Of a stretch of DNA of 64,000 nucleotides, positions 28,061-39,333 are shown piece after piece. The stretch lies in contig NZ_JACFOY010000001.1 in assembly GCF_016102285.1 (NCBI RefSeq), forward strand, positions 1,240,001-1,304,000, in the 5' to 3' direction. How positions within the stretch are numbered: the first letter of the stretch is position 1; each line of letters begins with the position of its first letter. This stretch comes from Bartonella sp. M0177 (lineage in GTDB: Bacteria; Pseudomonadota; Alphaproteobacteria; Rhizobiales; Rhizobiaceae). Position numbers and translations under genes: made by a program. Under the pieces are notes generated by a model that was not told the origin of the DNA, searched no databases, and saw only the letters and a list, made by a program, of their open reading frames with translations.

Positions 28061-28681
28061 ATGTTAACAGGTATAGCAGCGGCATTCTTTTATTTGTTCG
28101 CTTTCATTATGCTGGCTAGCGCAGTTATGGTTGTTGCCGCGCGTAATCCGGTGCATTCGGTGTTGTTTCTTATTCTGGCGTTCTTTAACGCGGCAGCATT
28201 GTTCATTTTGACCGGAGCAGAATTTCTGGGTCTCATCTTATTGGTTGTTTATGTCGGCGCAGTCGCAGTGTTGTTCTTGTTCGTCGTGATGATGCTTGAT
28301 GTGGATTTTGCCGAATTGAAAAGTGGTGCGTTGAAATATGCTCCTATCGGCGCTCTTGTCGGAATAATTATAGCTGTAGAACTGATTGTCGTTTTTGGAA
28401 GTTCGTATTTCTCTCCAACACTGGCAGAACATGTTACCGAGCCAATGCCAAGTCTGGCACAGCGCACAAATACACAGGCTTTGGGTGACATTCTCTACAC
28501 CGATTATGTTTTCTACTTCCAGCTCGCCGGCTTGGTATTGCTTGTGGCGATGATTGGGGCGATCGTTTTGACATTGCAACATCGTGCAGGCGTAAAAAGG
28601 CAATCAATCTCGAAACAGGTTGCCAGAATGCCTGAAGACACGATGGAAATTAAAAAAGTTGAATCTGGTAAAGGTATTTAA
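28061..28681 (+). CDS. nuoJ: NADH-quinone oxidoreductase subunit J
   Basis: NuoJ (206 aa), a membrane-arm subunit with five hydrophobic spans. Recognised by [19 protein letters not shown] near residue 28 and [28 protein letters not shown] split as [24 protein letters not shown] core at 55-80, containing the pi-bulge helix region. A hydrophilic basic C-terminal tail of about 35 residues follows the last span. A 96-bp spacer separates it from nuoI; a GGGGAAA precedes the ATG. Confidence 0.96.
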   Translation: MLTGIAAAFFYLFAFIMLASAVMVVAARNPVHSVLFLILAFFNAAALFILTGAEFLGLILLVVYVGAVAVLFLFVVMMLDVDFAELKSGALKYAPIGALVGIIIAVELIVVFGSSYFSPTLAEHVTEPMPSLAQRTNTQALGDILYTDYVFYFQLAGLVLLVAMIGAIVLTLQHRAGVKRQSISKQVARMPEDTMEIKKVESGKGI

Positions 28682-28694
28682 CGGGAAGAATAAT

Positions 28695-29003
28695 ATGCAC
28701 ATTGAAATTGCTCACTATCTGACCGTTTCTGCATTGTTGTTCACAATTGGTGTCTTTGGCATTTTTCTGAACAGAAAAAACGTCATTATTATACTGATGT
28801 CGATTGAGCTCATATTGCTTTCAGTCAATTTAAATTTTGTGGCCTTTTCTTCGGTCTTGCACGATCTTGTAGGGCAAGTATTTGCGCTCTTTGTGCTGAC
28901 CGTAGCTGCAGCAGAAGCTGCAATCGGCTTGGCTATTCTGGTTGTGTTCTATCGTAATCGCGGTTCGATTGCGGTCGAAGATGTTAACGTGATGAAAGGC
29001 TGA
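28695..29003 (+). CDS. nuoK: NADH-quinone oxidoreductase subunit K
   Basis: NuoK (102 aa, standard), a three-span membrane subunit homologous to Mrp antiporter parts. It retains the conserved buried glutamates ([14 protein letters not shown] near residue 36 and [13 protein letters not shown] near 70) important for proton transfer. The frame extends upstream over nuoJ, but ATG 28695 after GGGAAG gives the family start, 14 bp past the nuoJ stop. Confidence 0.97.
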   Translation: MHIEIAHYLTVSALLFTIGVFGIFLNRKNVIIILMSIELILLSVNLNFVAFSSVLHDLVGQVFALFVLTVAAAEAAIGLAILVVFYRNRGSIAVEDVNVMKG

Positions 29004-29009
29004 CGCGTT

Positions 29010-30974
29010 ATGTTTTACGCTATTGTCTTCCTACCTATTTTAGGCTTTTTCATTGCCGGATTGGGTGGAAAAACGCTGGGAGCCCGCGCCGCCGAACTGG
29101 TGACCTGTACCTTTATGGTAATCGTCGCTGTTCTTTCATGGATAGCATTTTTCGATATTGCTATTGGAAGCGGGCAGACTGTTGATGTTCCAATATTCCA
29201 TTGGATTAAAGTGGGAGGCTTGCAATTTGATTGGGCTTTGCACATTGATGCTCTGACGGCGGTGATGCTGATCGTTGTCAACACAGTTTCTGCATTGGTT
29301 CATATTTATTCTATCGGCTATATGCATAACGACCCGTCGCGGCCAAGATTTTTTGCTTACCTGTCGTTTTTTACGTTCATGATGTTGATGCTGGTCACAT
29401 CGAACAATCTGGTTCAACTCTTCTTCGGATGGGAAGGCGTCGGTCTGGCGTCATATCTGTTGATCGGTTTTTGGTATCAACGTCCCTCGGCATGTGCTGC
29501 CGCAATCAAAGCGTTCGTCGTAAACCGGGTAGGGGACTTCGGATTTTTGATCGGTGTGTTCAGCGTTTTTGTTCTGTTCAAATCGGTCAGTTTCAATACG
29601 ATTTTTTCACGAGCCGCCGATCCGAGTTTCGTTGAGCAAATGACTTTTCTCAGCTGGCAGGTTGATGGCAACAAAGCAATAACAGTTGCATGTCTATTTC
29701 TCTTTGTCGGTGCAATGGCCAAGTCGGCACAATTCTTCCTGCATACATGGTTGCCTGATGCTATGGAGGGGCCAACACCGGTTTCGGCGCTTATTCACGC
29801 CGCCACGATGGTTACCGCCGGCATATTCATGGTTACACGTATGTCGCCGATTTTCGAGCTTGCTCCGACCGCTCAGACAGTCATTGTGATTATAGGTGCG
29901 ACAACCGCATTTTTTGCCGCCACTGTCGGTTTGGTACAAAACGATATCAAGCGTGTCATTGCTTATTCTACCTGTTCTCAATTGGGTTATATGTTCGTGG
30001 CACTTGGTGTCGGTGCTTACAGTGCAGGTGTCTTCCATTTGTTCACTCACGCATTTTTCAAAGCATTGCTCTTTCTCGGGGCAGGTTCGGTCATTCACGC
30101 AGTTTCAGACGAACAAGATATGCGGAAAATGGGTGGTTTGCGTAAGTTTATTCCGACTACCTACTGGATGATGATCATCGGAACGCTCGCTCTGACCGGT
30201 GTCGGTATTCCAGGAACGGTCTTCGGTACAGCCGGCTTTTTCTCTAAAGATGGTATTATTGAATCAGCATTTGCTTCCCATAATGTGGCTAGCGGCTATG
30301 CATTCTGGTTGCTTGTTATCGCTGCGTTGTTTACGAGCTTCTATTCGTGGCGTCTGATTTTCCTGACATTCCACGGCAAGCCACGGGCAACAGCAGATAT
30401 TATGCACCATGTTCATGAATCGGGATCGGTAATGATTGTGCCGTTGATTGTTCTGGCGATCGGTGCAGTTTTTGCCGGTGTTATTTTCCAGCCATATTTT
30501 TCCGGTGAATTATACGATGCTTTTTGGAAAGGCGCGATATTTACCGGTGCTGAAAATCATATCCTTCATGACGCTCATGGCGTTCCGGTATGGGTGAAAT
30601 GGTCGCCATTCGTAGTAATGGTTGGCGGGTTTGTATTGGCTTATCTTTTTTACATTGTTGCAACTGCCATTCCAAAGGCATTGGCCAACGCATTTCCCTT
30701 CCTTTACCGTTTTCTACTCAACAAATGGTATTTTGATGAACTTTATAACGTAGTGTTTGTCCGCTCGGCTTTTGTAATTGGTCGCTTCTTCTGGAAGGTG
30801 GGAGACGGAAAGATTATCGATGGCCTTGGCCCGAATGGCGTTGCGGCCCGCGTTGTAGACATAACCAATAAGGTGGTTCGTATGCAGACTGGGTATCTGT
30901 ATCATTACGCATTCGCGATGCTGATCGGTATCGCTGCGCTCATCACCTGGATGATGATCGGGAGCTTAAACTGA
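29010..30974 (+). CDS. nuoL: NADH-quinone oxidoreductase subunit L
   Basis: NuoL (654 aa), the most distal antiporter-like subunit of the membrane arm, with a long lateral helix. Marks: [19 protein letters not shown] near residue 138, the catalytic region [22 protein letters not shown] near 245, and [16 protein letters not shown] sequence near 320 ([18 protein letters not shown]). The C-terminal part with scattered charged residues corresponds to the lateral helix and last span. It starts six bases after nuoK and its stop overlaps nuoM. Confidence 0.98.
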   Translation: MFYAIVFLPILGFFIAGLGGKTLGARAAELVTCTFMVIVAVLSWIAFFDIAIGSGQTVDVPIFHWIKVGGLQFDWALHIDALTAVMLIVVNTVSALVHIYSIGYMHNDPSRPRFFAYLSFFTFMMLMLVTSNNLVQLFFGWEGVGLASYLLIGFWYQRPSACAAAIKAFVVNRVGDFGFLIGVFSVFVLFKSVSFNTIFSRAADPSFVEQMTFLSWQVDGNKAITVACLFLFVGAMAKSAQFFLHTWLPDAMEGPTPVSALIHAATMVTAGIFMVTRMSPIFELAPTAQTVIVIIGATTAFFAATVGLVQNDIKRVIAYSTCSQLGYMFVALGVGAYSAGVFHLFTHAFFKALLFLGAGSVIHAVSDEQDMRKMGGLRKFIPTTYWMMIIGTLALTGVGIPGTVFGTAGFFSKDGIIESAFASHNVASGYAFWLLVIAALFTSFYSWRLIFLTFHGKPRATADIMHHVHESGSVMIVPLIVLAIGAVFAGVIFQPYFSGELYDAFWKGAIFTGAENHILHDAHGVPVWVKWSPFVVMVGGFVLAYLFYIVATAIPKALANAFPFLYRFLLNKWYFDELYNVVFVRSAFVIGRFFWKVGDGKIIDGLGPNGVAARVVDITNKVVRMQTGYLYHYAFAMLIGIAALITWMMIGSLN

Positions 30975-32443
30975 TGACCGACTGGCCTATTCTTTCTACG
31001 GTCACATTTTTGCCGCTTGTTGGCGTTGTTCTTATCCTTTTGATCAAGGACGATGGTGAAACAGCAAAACGCAATATTCGTAATGTGGCACTTTTTACGA
31101 CTTTGTTCGTATTTGTATTGTCCCTCATCATCTGGGCTGGATTTGATAACAATAACTCCGGATTCCAGATGGAAGAGCGGATCGGTTGGCTTGGTGGTGG
31201 CATAAACTACCATATGGGCGTTGACGGAATTTCGGTTTTGTTCGTTGTCCTTTCAGGTTTTCTTATGCCGCTCTGCGTTCTGGCAAGCTGGGAAACCGTT
31301 AAAGACCGTTTAAAAGCTTATATGATTGCATTTCTTCTTCTTGAAGTTGCGGTTATTGGTGTTTTCTGCGCTCTTGATGCTGTCTTGTTCTACGTATTCT
31401 TCGAGGGAAGTCTGATTCCGATGTTCATTATCATCGGTGTCTGGGGTGGTCCAAGGCGCGTCTATGCAAGCTTGAAATTCTTCTTGTATACATTTTTGGG
31501 GTCAGTACTCATGCTGGTCGCCATTATGGTCATGTACTGGCAAGCTGGTACACTCGATATTCCGACGCTTCTGCACTATAAATTTCCAGCTCATATGCAA
31601 TTCTGGTTATGGTTCGCATTCTTTGCATCTTTTGCTGTAAAAATGCCGATGTGGCCGGTCCATACATGGTTGCCGGATGCCCACGTAGAAGCTCCTACAG
31701 CCGGATCGGTAATTTTGGCCGGTATCCTGTTGAAGCTTGGCGGTTACGGTTTCATACGTTTTTCATTACCAATGTTTCCGGTTGCTTCAGCCGACTTGGC
31801 ACCCTTTGTTTTCACTCTGTCGTTGATCGCTATTATTTATACCTCTCTGGTCGCACTCGTTCAGGAAGATATGAAAAAACTGATTGCCTATTCATCTGTT
31901 GCCCATATGGGATATGTGACAATGGGTATTTTTGCGGCCAATGAACAAGGTATTCAAGGCGCGATCTATCAGATGCTTTCTCATGGTATCGTTTCCGCTG
32001 CTCTGTTCCTGTGCGTCGGCGTTATTTACGATCGGCTGCATACCAGAGAGATTGCAGCATTTGGCGGTCTTGCTAACAATATGCCGAAATATGCTGTTGC
32101 CTTCATGGTTTTCACAATGGCTAACATAGCTCTTCCGGGTACATCGGGATTCCTCGGTGAATTCCTGACCTTGATCGGCGTATTCCAGGTCAATAGCTGG
32201 GTTGCTATCATTGCTACGACCGGCGTTATTTTGTCTGCGTCTTATGCACTTTATCTTTACCGCCGTGTTATCTTTGGAAAACTCGACAAGGAAAGTTTGA
32301 AGGCTCTTCTTGATTTGTCACCGCGGGAGAAATTCATCCTTTATCCGATGATTGTTCTTACCGTATTTTTCGGTTTCTATCCGACGCCGGTTCTCAATAC
32401 TACGGCTGCGGCAGTAGAAGCTCTTGTTAACCAGCTGCACTAA
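30974..32443 (+). CDS. nuoM: NADH-quinone oxidoreductase subunit M
   Basis: NuoM (489 aa), an antiporter-like proton-pumping subunit. Recognised by [16 protein letters not shown] near residue 77, [17 protein letters not shown] near 142 (conserved glutamate), [18 protein letters not shown] near 225 with the key acidic and histidine residues, and [16 protein letters not shown] near 305. The ATG overlaps the nuoL stop by one base (TGATG). Confidence 0.98.
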   Translation: MTDWPILSTVTFLPLVGVVLILLIKDDGETAKRNIRNVALFTTLFVFVLSLIIWAGFDNNNSGFQMEERIGWLGGGINYHMGVDGISVLFVVLSGFLMPLCVLASWETVKDRLKAYMIAFLLLEVAVIGVFCALDAVLFYVFFEGSLIPMFIIIGVWGGPRRVYASLKFFLYTFLGSVLMLVAIMVMYWQAGTLDIPTLLHYKFPAHMQFWLWFAFFASFAVKMPMWPVHTWLPDAHVEAPTAGSVILAGILLKLGGYGFIRFSLPMFPVASADLAPFVFTLSLIAIIYTSLVALVQEDMKKLIAYSSVAHMGYVTMGIFAANEQGIQGAIYQMLSHGIVSAALFLCVGVIYDRLHTREIAAFGGLANNMPKYAVAFMVFTMANIALPGTSGFLGEFLTLIGVFQVNSWVAIIATTGVILSASYALYLYRRVIFGKLDKESLKALLDLSPREKFILYPMIVLTVFFGFYPTPVLNTTAAAVEALVNQLH

Positions 32444-32457
32444 AGAGGCGAAGGTCC

Positions 32458-33915
32458 ATGCATACTGATTTAATGGCTCAATTGCCGCTGATATTTCCCG
32501 AACTCCTCATTGTTATAGGAGCTTTGGTGCTGCTTTTGATCGGTGTATATTCCGGCGCACGTTCTTATGTAACAATCACCGGCTTATCCATTGCACTTTT
32601 AGTCGCGACAATTTTTGTAATAATTCTGTCGCCGAAAGATAGCGCATTTGCTACCAATGCTCTTATCATTGACGATTTTGCCCGGTTCATGAAAGTTCTT
32701 ATGCTCGTCGGCGCAATATTCACATTGATTATGTCGGTCGGATTTGCGCGTTCGGATAAGCTTGCCAAATTTGAATATCCAATTCTGATGCTTTTTGCCG
32801 TTCTCGGCATGATGCTCATGATTTCAGCCGGAAATATGCTCACACTTTATATGGGCTTGGAACTTCATTCTTTGGCTCTTTATGTTCTCGCTGCTTTCAA
32901 TCGGGATAACGTAAAATCGTCGGAAGCCGGATTGAAATATTTTGTGCTCGGCGCTTTGTCTTCAGGCATGCTTCTTTATGGAATTAGTTTGATTTATGGC
33001 TTTACCGGTCAAATCGGTTTTCATGAATTGGCATCGGTTCTTAATGGTCAAGTTCCACAGCTCGGTATCATTTTCGGCATTGTTTTTGTCCTTGCAGGTC
33101 TTGCATTCAAAATTTCGGTCGTTCCGTTTCATATGTGGACACCCGATGTTTATGAAGGTGCACCAACTCCCATCACAGCATTTTTTGCGAGTGCTCCGAA
33201 AGTTGCAGCCATGGCGCTTATTATCCGTGTCATTGTTGAAGCTTTTCTTCCACTATCGGGTATGCACGGCGCACTGGCTGCTTGGCAACAGATCCTGGTT
33301 TTCATGTCGATTGCGTCTATGGTTTTGGGGGCATTCGCCGCTATCGGCCAAACAAACATAAAACGACTTATGGCTTATTCATCAATCAGCCATATGGGTT
33401 ATGCGCTTGTCGGTCTTTCGGCGGGAACATCATTCGGCATTACCGGTGTGATCCTTTATATGACGGTTTACGTCGCGATGATTTTGGGGTCTTTTGCCTT
33501 CATCCTCGGAATGCGGACACGGGATGGCAATGTCGAAAATATCTATGATCTCGCAGGATTAGCAAAAAGCAGGCCGTTTATGGCGTCTATAATGACAATT
33601 ATGTTATTTTCTTTGGCAAGCGTTCCGCCAATGGCCGGCTTCTTTGCCAAATGGTACGCCTTTTCTGCCGCAGTTTATGCCGGATTGGTTCCGCTTGTCG
33701 TTGTCGGTATGATCGCTTCGGTTATCAGTGCTTTTTATTACCTTCGTGTGATAAAAATTATGTGGTTCGATGAAGCCCAGCAATCGCTCTTCCTGCCACT
33801 CACAGGTGAGCTGAAGTTCGTATTGACCATTAGCGGTATTTTTGTCCTGTTTTATGTATTCTTTGGCAGTTGTCTTTTCCAATTGGCAGAGAAGGCTGCT
33901 GCATCACTCTTTTGA
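32458..33915 (+). CDS. nuoN: NADH-quinone oxidoreductase subunit N
   Basis: NuoN (485 aa), the third antiporter-like subunit. Marks: MGLELHSLALYVLAAFNRD near residue 138, KYFVLGALSSGMLLYGISL, PFHMWTPDVYEGAPTPITAF near 222 and LMAYSSISHMGYALVG near 305. It completes the 14-subunit complex. The ATG follows GAGGCGAAGG, and the birA ATG is only six bases after its stop, so transcription probably continues into birA and rnj. Confidence 0.98.
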   Translation: MHTDLMAQLPLIFPELLIVIGALVLLLIGVYSGARSYVTITGLSIALLVATIFVIILSPKDSAFATNALIIDDFARFMKVLMLVGAIFTLIMSVGFARSDKLAKFEYPILMLFAVLGMMLMISAGNMLTLYMGLELHSLALYVLAAFNRDNVKSSEAGLKYFVLGALSSGMLLYGISLIYGFTGQIGFHELASVLNGQVPQLGIIFGIVFVLAGLAFKISVVPFHMWTPDVYEGAPTPITAFFASAPKVAAMALIIRVIVEAFLPLSGMHGALAAWQQILVFMSIASMVLGAFAAIGQTNIKRLMAYSSISHMGYALVGLSAGTSFGITGVILYMTVYVAMILGSFAFILGMRTRDGNVENIYDLAGLAKSRPFMASIMTIMLFSLASVPPMAGFFAKWYAFSAAVYAGLVPLVVVGMIASVISAFYYLRVIKIMWFDEAQQSLFLPLTGELKFVLTISGIFVLFYVFFGSCLFQLAEKAAASLF

Positions 33916-33920
33916 GCGAG

Positions 33921-34718
33921 ATGGATTTTTCACTTTCTCTTCTTGCTCAGGAACATCATTATAAGCTGGAGTCCTACGTGAGTGTGGACTCCACCAATCG
34001 AGTTGCTTTGGCACAAGCTCATGAAGGCAAGGATCGACTTTGGGTCGTTGCCGAAGAACAAACCTCGGGAAGGGCCCGACGCGGGCGCCAATGGAACAGC
34101 CCGAAAGGTGATCTTTATTCGAGCCTTCTTTTAACCCGGAATATCAATCCTATAAATGCTGCACAGTTGGGTTTTGTTGCCGGTGTTTCCCTTGCTGATG
34201 CAGTAACGGCTTTTTTGAAAAAAAATGGAATTACCGAGGAGGTTGTGCGCCTTAAATGGCCGAACGACATGCTGTTAAAGGGCGCAAAAGCTTCCGGAAT
34301 ATTGCTTGAACTGGAGCGGATGAGCCAAAACAGTTATGCATTGGTGATTGGTATAGGCGTTAATATTATTCACCTTTTTCGAGACGCTCCTTATCCGACT
34401 GAAGCACTCATAAACATGGGAATAGCTGTAGATAGCGCAACAATTTTCAAGTTACTTAGTGAATATTGGGCGTTGAATTATGATTTGTTTCTTTCTCCCG
34501 AAGGACCGGAAATCATTAGAAAAAAATGGCTCGATTATGCTGCCCATCTTGGCGAAGAGCTGACAATTACCGGTAATAATCAAACAATCTCCGGAATCTT
34601 TTCAGGCCTCGACGACAAATTCAATTGCATTATTACCAATGATCGAGGTGATGAAATATCTGTTTCGGCCGGCGACGTACATTTCGGTAACGTTGCATCT
34701 TCAAGTGCAGGTCGATAA
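33921..34718 (+). CDS. birA: Biotin--[acetyl-CoA-carboxylase] ligase
   Basis: Biotin protein ligase (265 aa), which makes biotinyl-AMP and transfers biotin to a lysine of AccB and other carboxylases. The catalytic core is visible: DSTNRVALAQAHEG, SGRARRGRQWNSPKGDLYSS near residue 50 (biotin/AMP loop), LKWPNDMLLKGAKASGILLE near 110, and the small C-terminal SH3-like domain ending SVSAGDVHF. There is no N-terminal helix-turn-helix, so it is a monofunctional ligase and not a repressor. The frame is open upstream over nuoN, but ATG 33921 after GAGCGAG is preferred. Confidence 0.94.
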   Translation: MDFSLSLLAQEHHYKLESYVSVDSTNRVALAQAHEGKDRLWVVAEEQTSGRARRGRQWNSPKGDLYSSLLLTRNINPINAAQLGFVAGVSLADAVTAFLKKNGITEEVVRLKWPNDMLLKGAKASGILLELERMSQNSYALVIGIGVNIIHLFRDAPYPTEALINMGIAVDSATIFKLLSEYWALNYDLFLSPEGPEIIRKKWLDYAAHLGEELTITGNNQTISGIFSGLDDKFNCIITNDRGDEISVSAGDVHFGNVASSSAGR

Positions 34719-34773
34719 AAGAATTAAATTCAGACAATTACGGCCCTAAAAGTCGTTTATCAGGGAGTCTTTA

Positions 34774-36450
34774 ATGGCATCAGGCAAAAATAACGAGCTG
34801 GTTTTTCTACCACTTGGAGGCGTAGGCGAAATTGGTATGAATCTCGGCGTCTATGGCTTTGGTCCGGAAGATAACCGACAATGGTTGATGGTTGATCTTG
34901 GTGTCAGTTTTGCAGGCCCTGAATTGCCCGGTGTAGATCTTGTAATGCCGGATATAAGATTTTTAGAAAACGAAAGACCGAATATATTGGGATTGGTTGT
35001 CACACATGCGCACGAAGATCATTTCGGCGCTATACTGGATTTGTGGCCGAAGCTTAAGATACCGGTTTACTGTACTGCTTTTACTGCCGGATTGCTGGAA
35101 ACAAAACGCGAATTGGACTACAGTTCTTATGATGTTCCAGTCACGCTTTTTAAAGCAGGTGACCAATTCGAACTGGGGCCGTTTGCAATTGAAGCTATAG
35201 CCGTCGCGCACTCCATTCCAGAACCGGTTTCATTGGCAATCAAAACGTCACTTGGCACTGTCATTCACACTGGCGATTGGAAAATAGACAATGAACCATC
35301 TTTAGGCGCACCGACTGACGAGAAGCGGTTTAGAGAATTGGGTGATGAGGGTGTACTTGCTCTTGTCTGCGACTCGACCAATTCTATGCGCGATGGCGTA
35401 TCGCCTACAGAGCACGACGTTTTGAAAAGTCTGACAGAAATAATCTCGAACGAGAAGGGGCGTGTTGCAATTACAACTTTTTCCTCGAATGTCGGAAGAA
35501 TTATTTCGATAGCTCGTGCAGCAAAAGAAGCCGGAAGACAAGTGCTATTAGTTGGCCGGTCGATAAAACGTAGTGTTAGTGTAGCTGAAGAATTAGGATA
35601 TCTTGAAGGTATAGATCCTTTTCTGAATGAAGAAGATTATCCCTATATTCCACGTGATAAAATTGTCATGGTTCTGACGGGAAGTCAGGGAGAACAAAGA
35701 GCTGCTCTAGCCAAATTGTCTCGCGATGAAATGCGTTCACTCGCTCTGACAGCCGGTGATACTGTCATCTATTCATCGCGGAGTATACCTGGTAACGAAC
35801 GGTCGATTATTGATACACAAAATCGATTGATTGATATGGGTGTGAAAATTATTACCGATCATGACGCACTTGTTCATGTTTCCGGGCATCCGCGACGCAA
35901 TGACCTTAAAAAAATGTATGAATGGGTTAGGCCGACAATATTGGTTCCGGTTCATGGCGAAGCGCTTCATTTGGCTGCACAAACCGCTTTAGGACGGCAG
36001 GCAGGAATTAAAACGGTGGCAGAAATCCGCAATGGTGACATGCTTAAACTTGCTCCCGAACCGGCCGAGATTATCGACGAAGTTCCTGTCGGGCAAATTT
36101 ATAAAGACGGAAATCTCATAGGCAATGAAGATGAGATGGGTATTAGCGAACGCCGAAAATTAAGCTATGTAGGGCATGTGGCTGCGTCATTTCTTCTCGA
36201 CAAACATTATAATCTGATGGAAATGCCCGAAGTCGTTACCTTCGGTTTACCCGAGACAGACGATGAGGGTGAGCTTTTTGACGATATTATTTCGGATACG
36301 ATTGAAACAACAATTGACAGTATCCCACGTGCAAGACGTAAAGACGATGAAGTCATTCGTGAGGCCGTCCGTCGTTCAATTAGAGCTACAATTAATGAAA
36401 AATGGGGTAAAAAGCCGGTTTGTACCGTGTTTATACATCATTCGAAATAA
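34774..36450 (+). CDS. rnj: Ribonuclease J
   Basis: RNase J (558 aa), a beta-CASP metallo-beta-lactamase with 5'-3' exo- and endoribonuclease activity in RNA maturation and decay. The metal motif THAHEDHFGA is at about 77-86 (H78, H80, D82, H83), with GDWKID near 170, DSTNSMRDG near 205, the beta-CASP segment GSQGEQRAAL near 305 and VSGHPRRNDLKKM near 370. The position after nuoN-birA is usual in Rhizobiales. GGGAG precedes the ATG. A 277-bp gap to proS follows, so this probably ends the nuo transcript. Confidence 0.95.
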   Translation: MASGKNNELVFLPLGGVGEIGMNLGVYGFGPEDNRQWLMVDLGVSFAGPELPGVDLVMPDIRFLENERPNILGLVVTHAHEDHFGAILDLWPKLKIPVYCTAFTAGLLETKRELDYSSYDVPVTLFKAGDQFELGPFAIEAIAVAHSIPEPVSLAIKTSLGTVIHTGDWKIDNEPSLGAPTDEKRFRELGDEGVLALVCDSTNSMRDGVSPTEHDVLKSLTEIISNEKGRVAITTFSSNVGRIISIARAAKEAGRQVLLVGRSIKRSVSVAEELGYLEGIDPFLNEEDYPYIPRDKIVMVLTGSQGEQRAALAKLSRDEMRSLALTAGDTVIYSSRSIPGNERSIIDTQNRLIDMGVKIITDHDALVHVSGHPRRNDLKKMYEWVRPTILVPVHGEALHLAAQTALGRQAGIKTVAEIRNGDMLKLAPEPAEIIDEVPVGQIYKDGNLIGNEDEMGISERRKLSYVGHVAASFLLDKHYNLMEMPEVVTFGLPETDDEGELFDDIISDTIETTIDSIPRARRKDDEVIREAVRRSIRATINEKWGKKPVCTVFIHHSK

Positions 36451-36727
36451 ACGGAATTCGTAATGATTGAAGTCAATTTTTGACGGTCATTGATTGTTAT
36501 CGTCAATGATTTGAATTGTGCATCCGTTTTATGACACTTGAATAAAATATGTGCGATATTGAATGACGGTGCAAATTGGCGCGAGAGAAAACAGGCAACA
36601 TATTTCTTGCGAAAACTTTTTGATCGTAGATTGTTTCTATTTTCAAGCGTTAGTTTAGCCGCTATGGTTAATAAATATTGATAAATCTGCTCCGATTCGA
36701 AGAGCTTTAGTTGGATTTTAATGGTCG

Positions 36728-38053
36728 ATGCGTCTATCTCGTTATTTTTTGCCTATATTGAAGGAAAACCCCAAAGAAGCTGAAATTGCTTCTCACCGTC
36801 TCATGTTGCGTGCCGGTATGATCCGACAACAGGCTGCGGGAATATATGCCTGGCTACCGCTTGGCAAAAAGGTTCTCGATAAAGTTTGTGCCATTATTCG
36901 TGAGGAGCAAAACCGCGCAGGCGCCCTTGAAATTTGGATGCCGACCATACAATCGGCTGATTTATGGCGTGAAAGCGGGCGTTATGACGCTTACGGACTG
37001 GAAATGTTGCGCATCAAAGACCGTCAGGAACGTGAGCTTCTTTATGGCCCGACCAATGAGGAAGTGATTACGGATATTTTCAGGGCTCATGTAAAGTCAT
37101 ACAAAAATCTTCCGTTAAATCTTTATCATATTCAATGGAAATTCCGTGACGAGATCAGACCACGTTTTGGCGTTATGCGGTCGCGTGAATTTTTGATGAA
37201 AGACGGTTATTCTTTCGACATTGATTATGAAGGCGCAAAAGCTGCCTATAATCGCGTTTTCGTTTCCTATTTGCGTACTTTCGCGCGAACCGGATTAAAA
37301 GCAATTCCGATGCGCGCTGATACCGGACCTATCGGTGGTAATTTGAGCCACGAGTTTATCATTCTGGCCGATACCGGCGAAAGTGCTGTTTATTGTGATA
37401 AGCATTTTCTGGACTTGACTATTCCTCCGGCTGATGTCGATTTTTCCGATGATGCAGCGATCGCGGACATTGTCAAACAATGGACAACGCCCTATGCCGC
37501 AACCGATGAAATGCATGATGAAGAGCTTTGGGCGAAAGTTCCGCAATCCGACCAGATAGCGGCAAGGGGAATTGAAGTTGGTCATATCTTCCATTTCGGT
37601 ACCAAATATTCGTTGCCGATGCATGCTACAGTTATGGGACCTGACGGGCAGGAACATCCGGTATCCATGGGATCTTATGGCATTGGCCCATCACGTTTGG
37701 TAGCTGCAGCTATCGAAGCTTCTCATGATGAAAACGGGATCATTTGGCCGAGCGCAATGTCGCCTTTCGATTTTGGTATCATTAATATGAAGCCGGGCGA
37801 TCAGAAGTGTGATGATTTGAGTGAAAAATTGTATCAATCACTCATTAATGCCGGTTTTGATCCACTGCTTGACGATACACAAGAACGCGCGGGTTCCAAA
37901 TTTGCAACTATGGATCTTATCGGACTGCCGACACAAATTATCATTGGTCCCAAAAATGCTGCTCAAAACGAAGTCGAAATAAAAGATCGTAAAACCGGTT
38001 ATAAAGAAATACTTCCATTCGATGCGGCTTTAAGGCGTCTGACGGAGGCCTGA
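36728..38053 (+). CDS. proS: Prolyl-tRNA synthetase (short alphaproteobacterial type)
   Basis: ProRS (441 aa), class II synthetase charging tRNA-Pro. Motif 1 lies in the N-terminal region ([20 protein letters not shown]), motif 2 is [25 protein letters not shown] split as [17 protein letters not shown] near residue 140, and motif 3 is [13 protein letters not shown] near 317. The roughly 180-residue editing insertion between motifs 2 and 3 found in E. coli ProRS is absent, as usual in alphaproteobacteria. ATG 36728 is used; an ATG at 36721 is out of frame. The stop overlaps the lolC ATG (TGATG). Confidence 0.97.
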   Translation: MRLSRYFLPILKENPKEAEIASHRLMLRAGMIRQQAAGIYAWLPLGKKVLDKVCAIIREEQNRAGALEIWMPTIQSADLWRESGRYDAYGLEMLRIKDRQERELLYGPTNEEVITDIFRAHVKSYKNLPLNLYHIQWKFRDEIRPRFGVMRSREFLMKDGYSFDIDYEGAKAAYNRVFVSYLRTFARTGLKAIPMRADTGPIGGNLSHEFIILADTGESAVYCDKHFLDLTIPPADVDFSDDAAIADIVKQWTTPYAATDEMHDEELWAKVPQSDQIAARGIEVGHIFHFGTKYSLPMHATVMGPDGQEHPVSMGSYGIGPSRLVAAAIEASHDENGIIWPSAMSPFDFGIINMKPGDQKCDDLSEKLYQSLINAGFDPLLDDTQERAGSKFATMDLIGLPTQIIIGPKNAAQNEVEIKDRKTGYKEILPFDAALRRLTEA

Positions 38054-39333
38054 TGAGTACGAGAGCCAAGCTTGGTAGCCGGTTAAGATTTTCGTCCTAT
38101 GAATGGATGATTGCATTTCGTTATATGCTTCCCAACCGGAAACAGATGTTTACTTCGGTGATATCGATTATATCGCTGATTGGCATTATGCTTGGCGTTT
38201 TTGCATTAATCGTGGTGATGGCCGTTATGAACGGTTTCAGAACCGAATTGCTTGATCGCATTCTGGGTATGAATGGCCATCTCGTAATTCAGGCAATTGA
38301 TAGCGATTTTACTGATTACAATACGCTCATTCCACGTATTGAAGGTGTCGACGGTGTCAAATTTGCACTTCCTGTGATTGAAGGGCAAGCCATGGCGCAA
38401 GGAGAAGCCGCAGGCGGAACCGGAGCACTGGTTCGTGGACTGCGTAAGCAAGATCTCGATAAACTCACCACGGTTACAAAAAATATCAAATTCGGTAATC
38501 TCGACGACTTTGACAAGCAGGATGGCGTTGCGATTGGCAGCGGCATGGCTGAAAAATTGGGTCTTTCTGTGGGGAGCGATATCCGTATTGTTACTCCCGA
38601 TGGGGATGTAACACCTTTTGGTGTAACCCCGCGTGTTAAAGCTTACAAAGTCACTGCTATCTTCACGGTGGGAATGTCGGAATATGACACGATTTTCGTC
38701 TTTATGCCTTTAAAAGAAGCTCAGGCTTTTTTCAATTTAGGCAATAAAGTCCAATCACTCGAGATATTTTTGAACGATCCTGATGCAGTTGATAAAATCA
38801 GCCCGGAGATCGAAAAAGCTGTCGGGCGGCAAGTTTATTCTATTGATTGGCGTTCAAGAAATCAGGCGTTTTTTTCTGCGTTACAAGTTGAACGCAACGT
38901 CATGTTTTTCATATTGTCGCTCATCGTTTTGGTAGCAGCTTTGAATATCATTTCCGGATTGATCATGTTGGTCAAGGATAAGGGGCATGATATTGCCATT
39001 TTGCGTACTATGGGTGCCAAACAAAGTGCGGTTATGCGCATATTCATTATGACCGGTATGGTAATCGGTGTGATTGGTACGGTTCTCGGGCTTTTGTTAG
39101 GTGTTCTGACATGCGAGAATATAGGACATATTCAGGATTTCATTTCATGGCTTTTTAATGTCGATGTCTTCAATCCTAAGCTTTACTTTCTTACCAAATT
39201 GCCAGCGCGTCTGGAATGGGGACAGACGTTGATTGTAGTATTTATGGCGCTGTTTCTCTCTTTTCTTGCAACATTGATACCGGCCTGGCGCGCTGCCAAA
39301 CTGGATCCCGTGCAAGCGCTGAGGTATGAATAA
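38053..39333 (+). CDS. lolC: Lipoprotein-releasing ABC transporter permease (LolC/LolE family)
   Basis: A 426-aa inner-membrane permease that extracts outer-membrane lipoproteins for LolA. Layout: a cytoplasmic start, first transmembrane span near residues 35-55 with [20 protein letters not shown], a periplasmic MacB-type domain (about 60-275) and three further spans (about 280-300, 325-350, 390-410), ending in [18 protein letters not shown]. Only one permease gene is present, so it probably acts as a homodimer (LolF-like) with LolD. It overlaps proS by one base and lolD by one base. Confidence 0.94.
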   Translation: MSTRAKLGSRLRFSSYEWMIAFRYMLPNRKQMFTSVISIISLIGIMLGVFALIVVMAVMNGFRTELLDRILGMNGHLVIQAIDSDFTDYNTLIPRIEGVDGVKFALPVIEGQAMAQGEAAGGTGALVRGLRKQDLDKLTTVTKNIKFGNLDDFDKQDGVAIGSGMAEKLGLSVGSDIRIVTPDGDVTPFGVTPRVKAYKVTAIFTVGMSEYDTIFVFMPLKEAQAFFNLGNKVQSLEIFLNDPDAVDKISPEIEKAVGRQVYSIDWRSRNQAFFSALQVERNVMFFILSLIVLVAALNIISGLIMLVKDKGHDIAILRTMGAKQSAVMRIFIMTGMVIGVIGTVLGLLLGVLTCENIGHIQDFISWLFNVDVFNPKLYFLTKLPARLEWGQTLIVVFMALFLSFLATLIPAWRAAKLDPVQALRYE

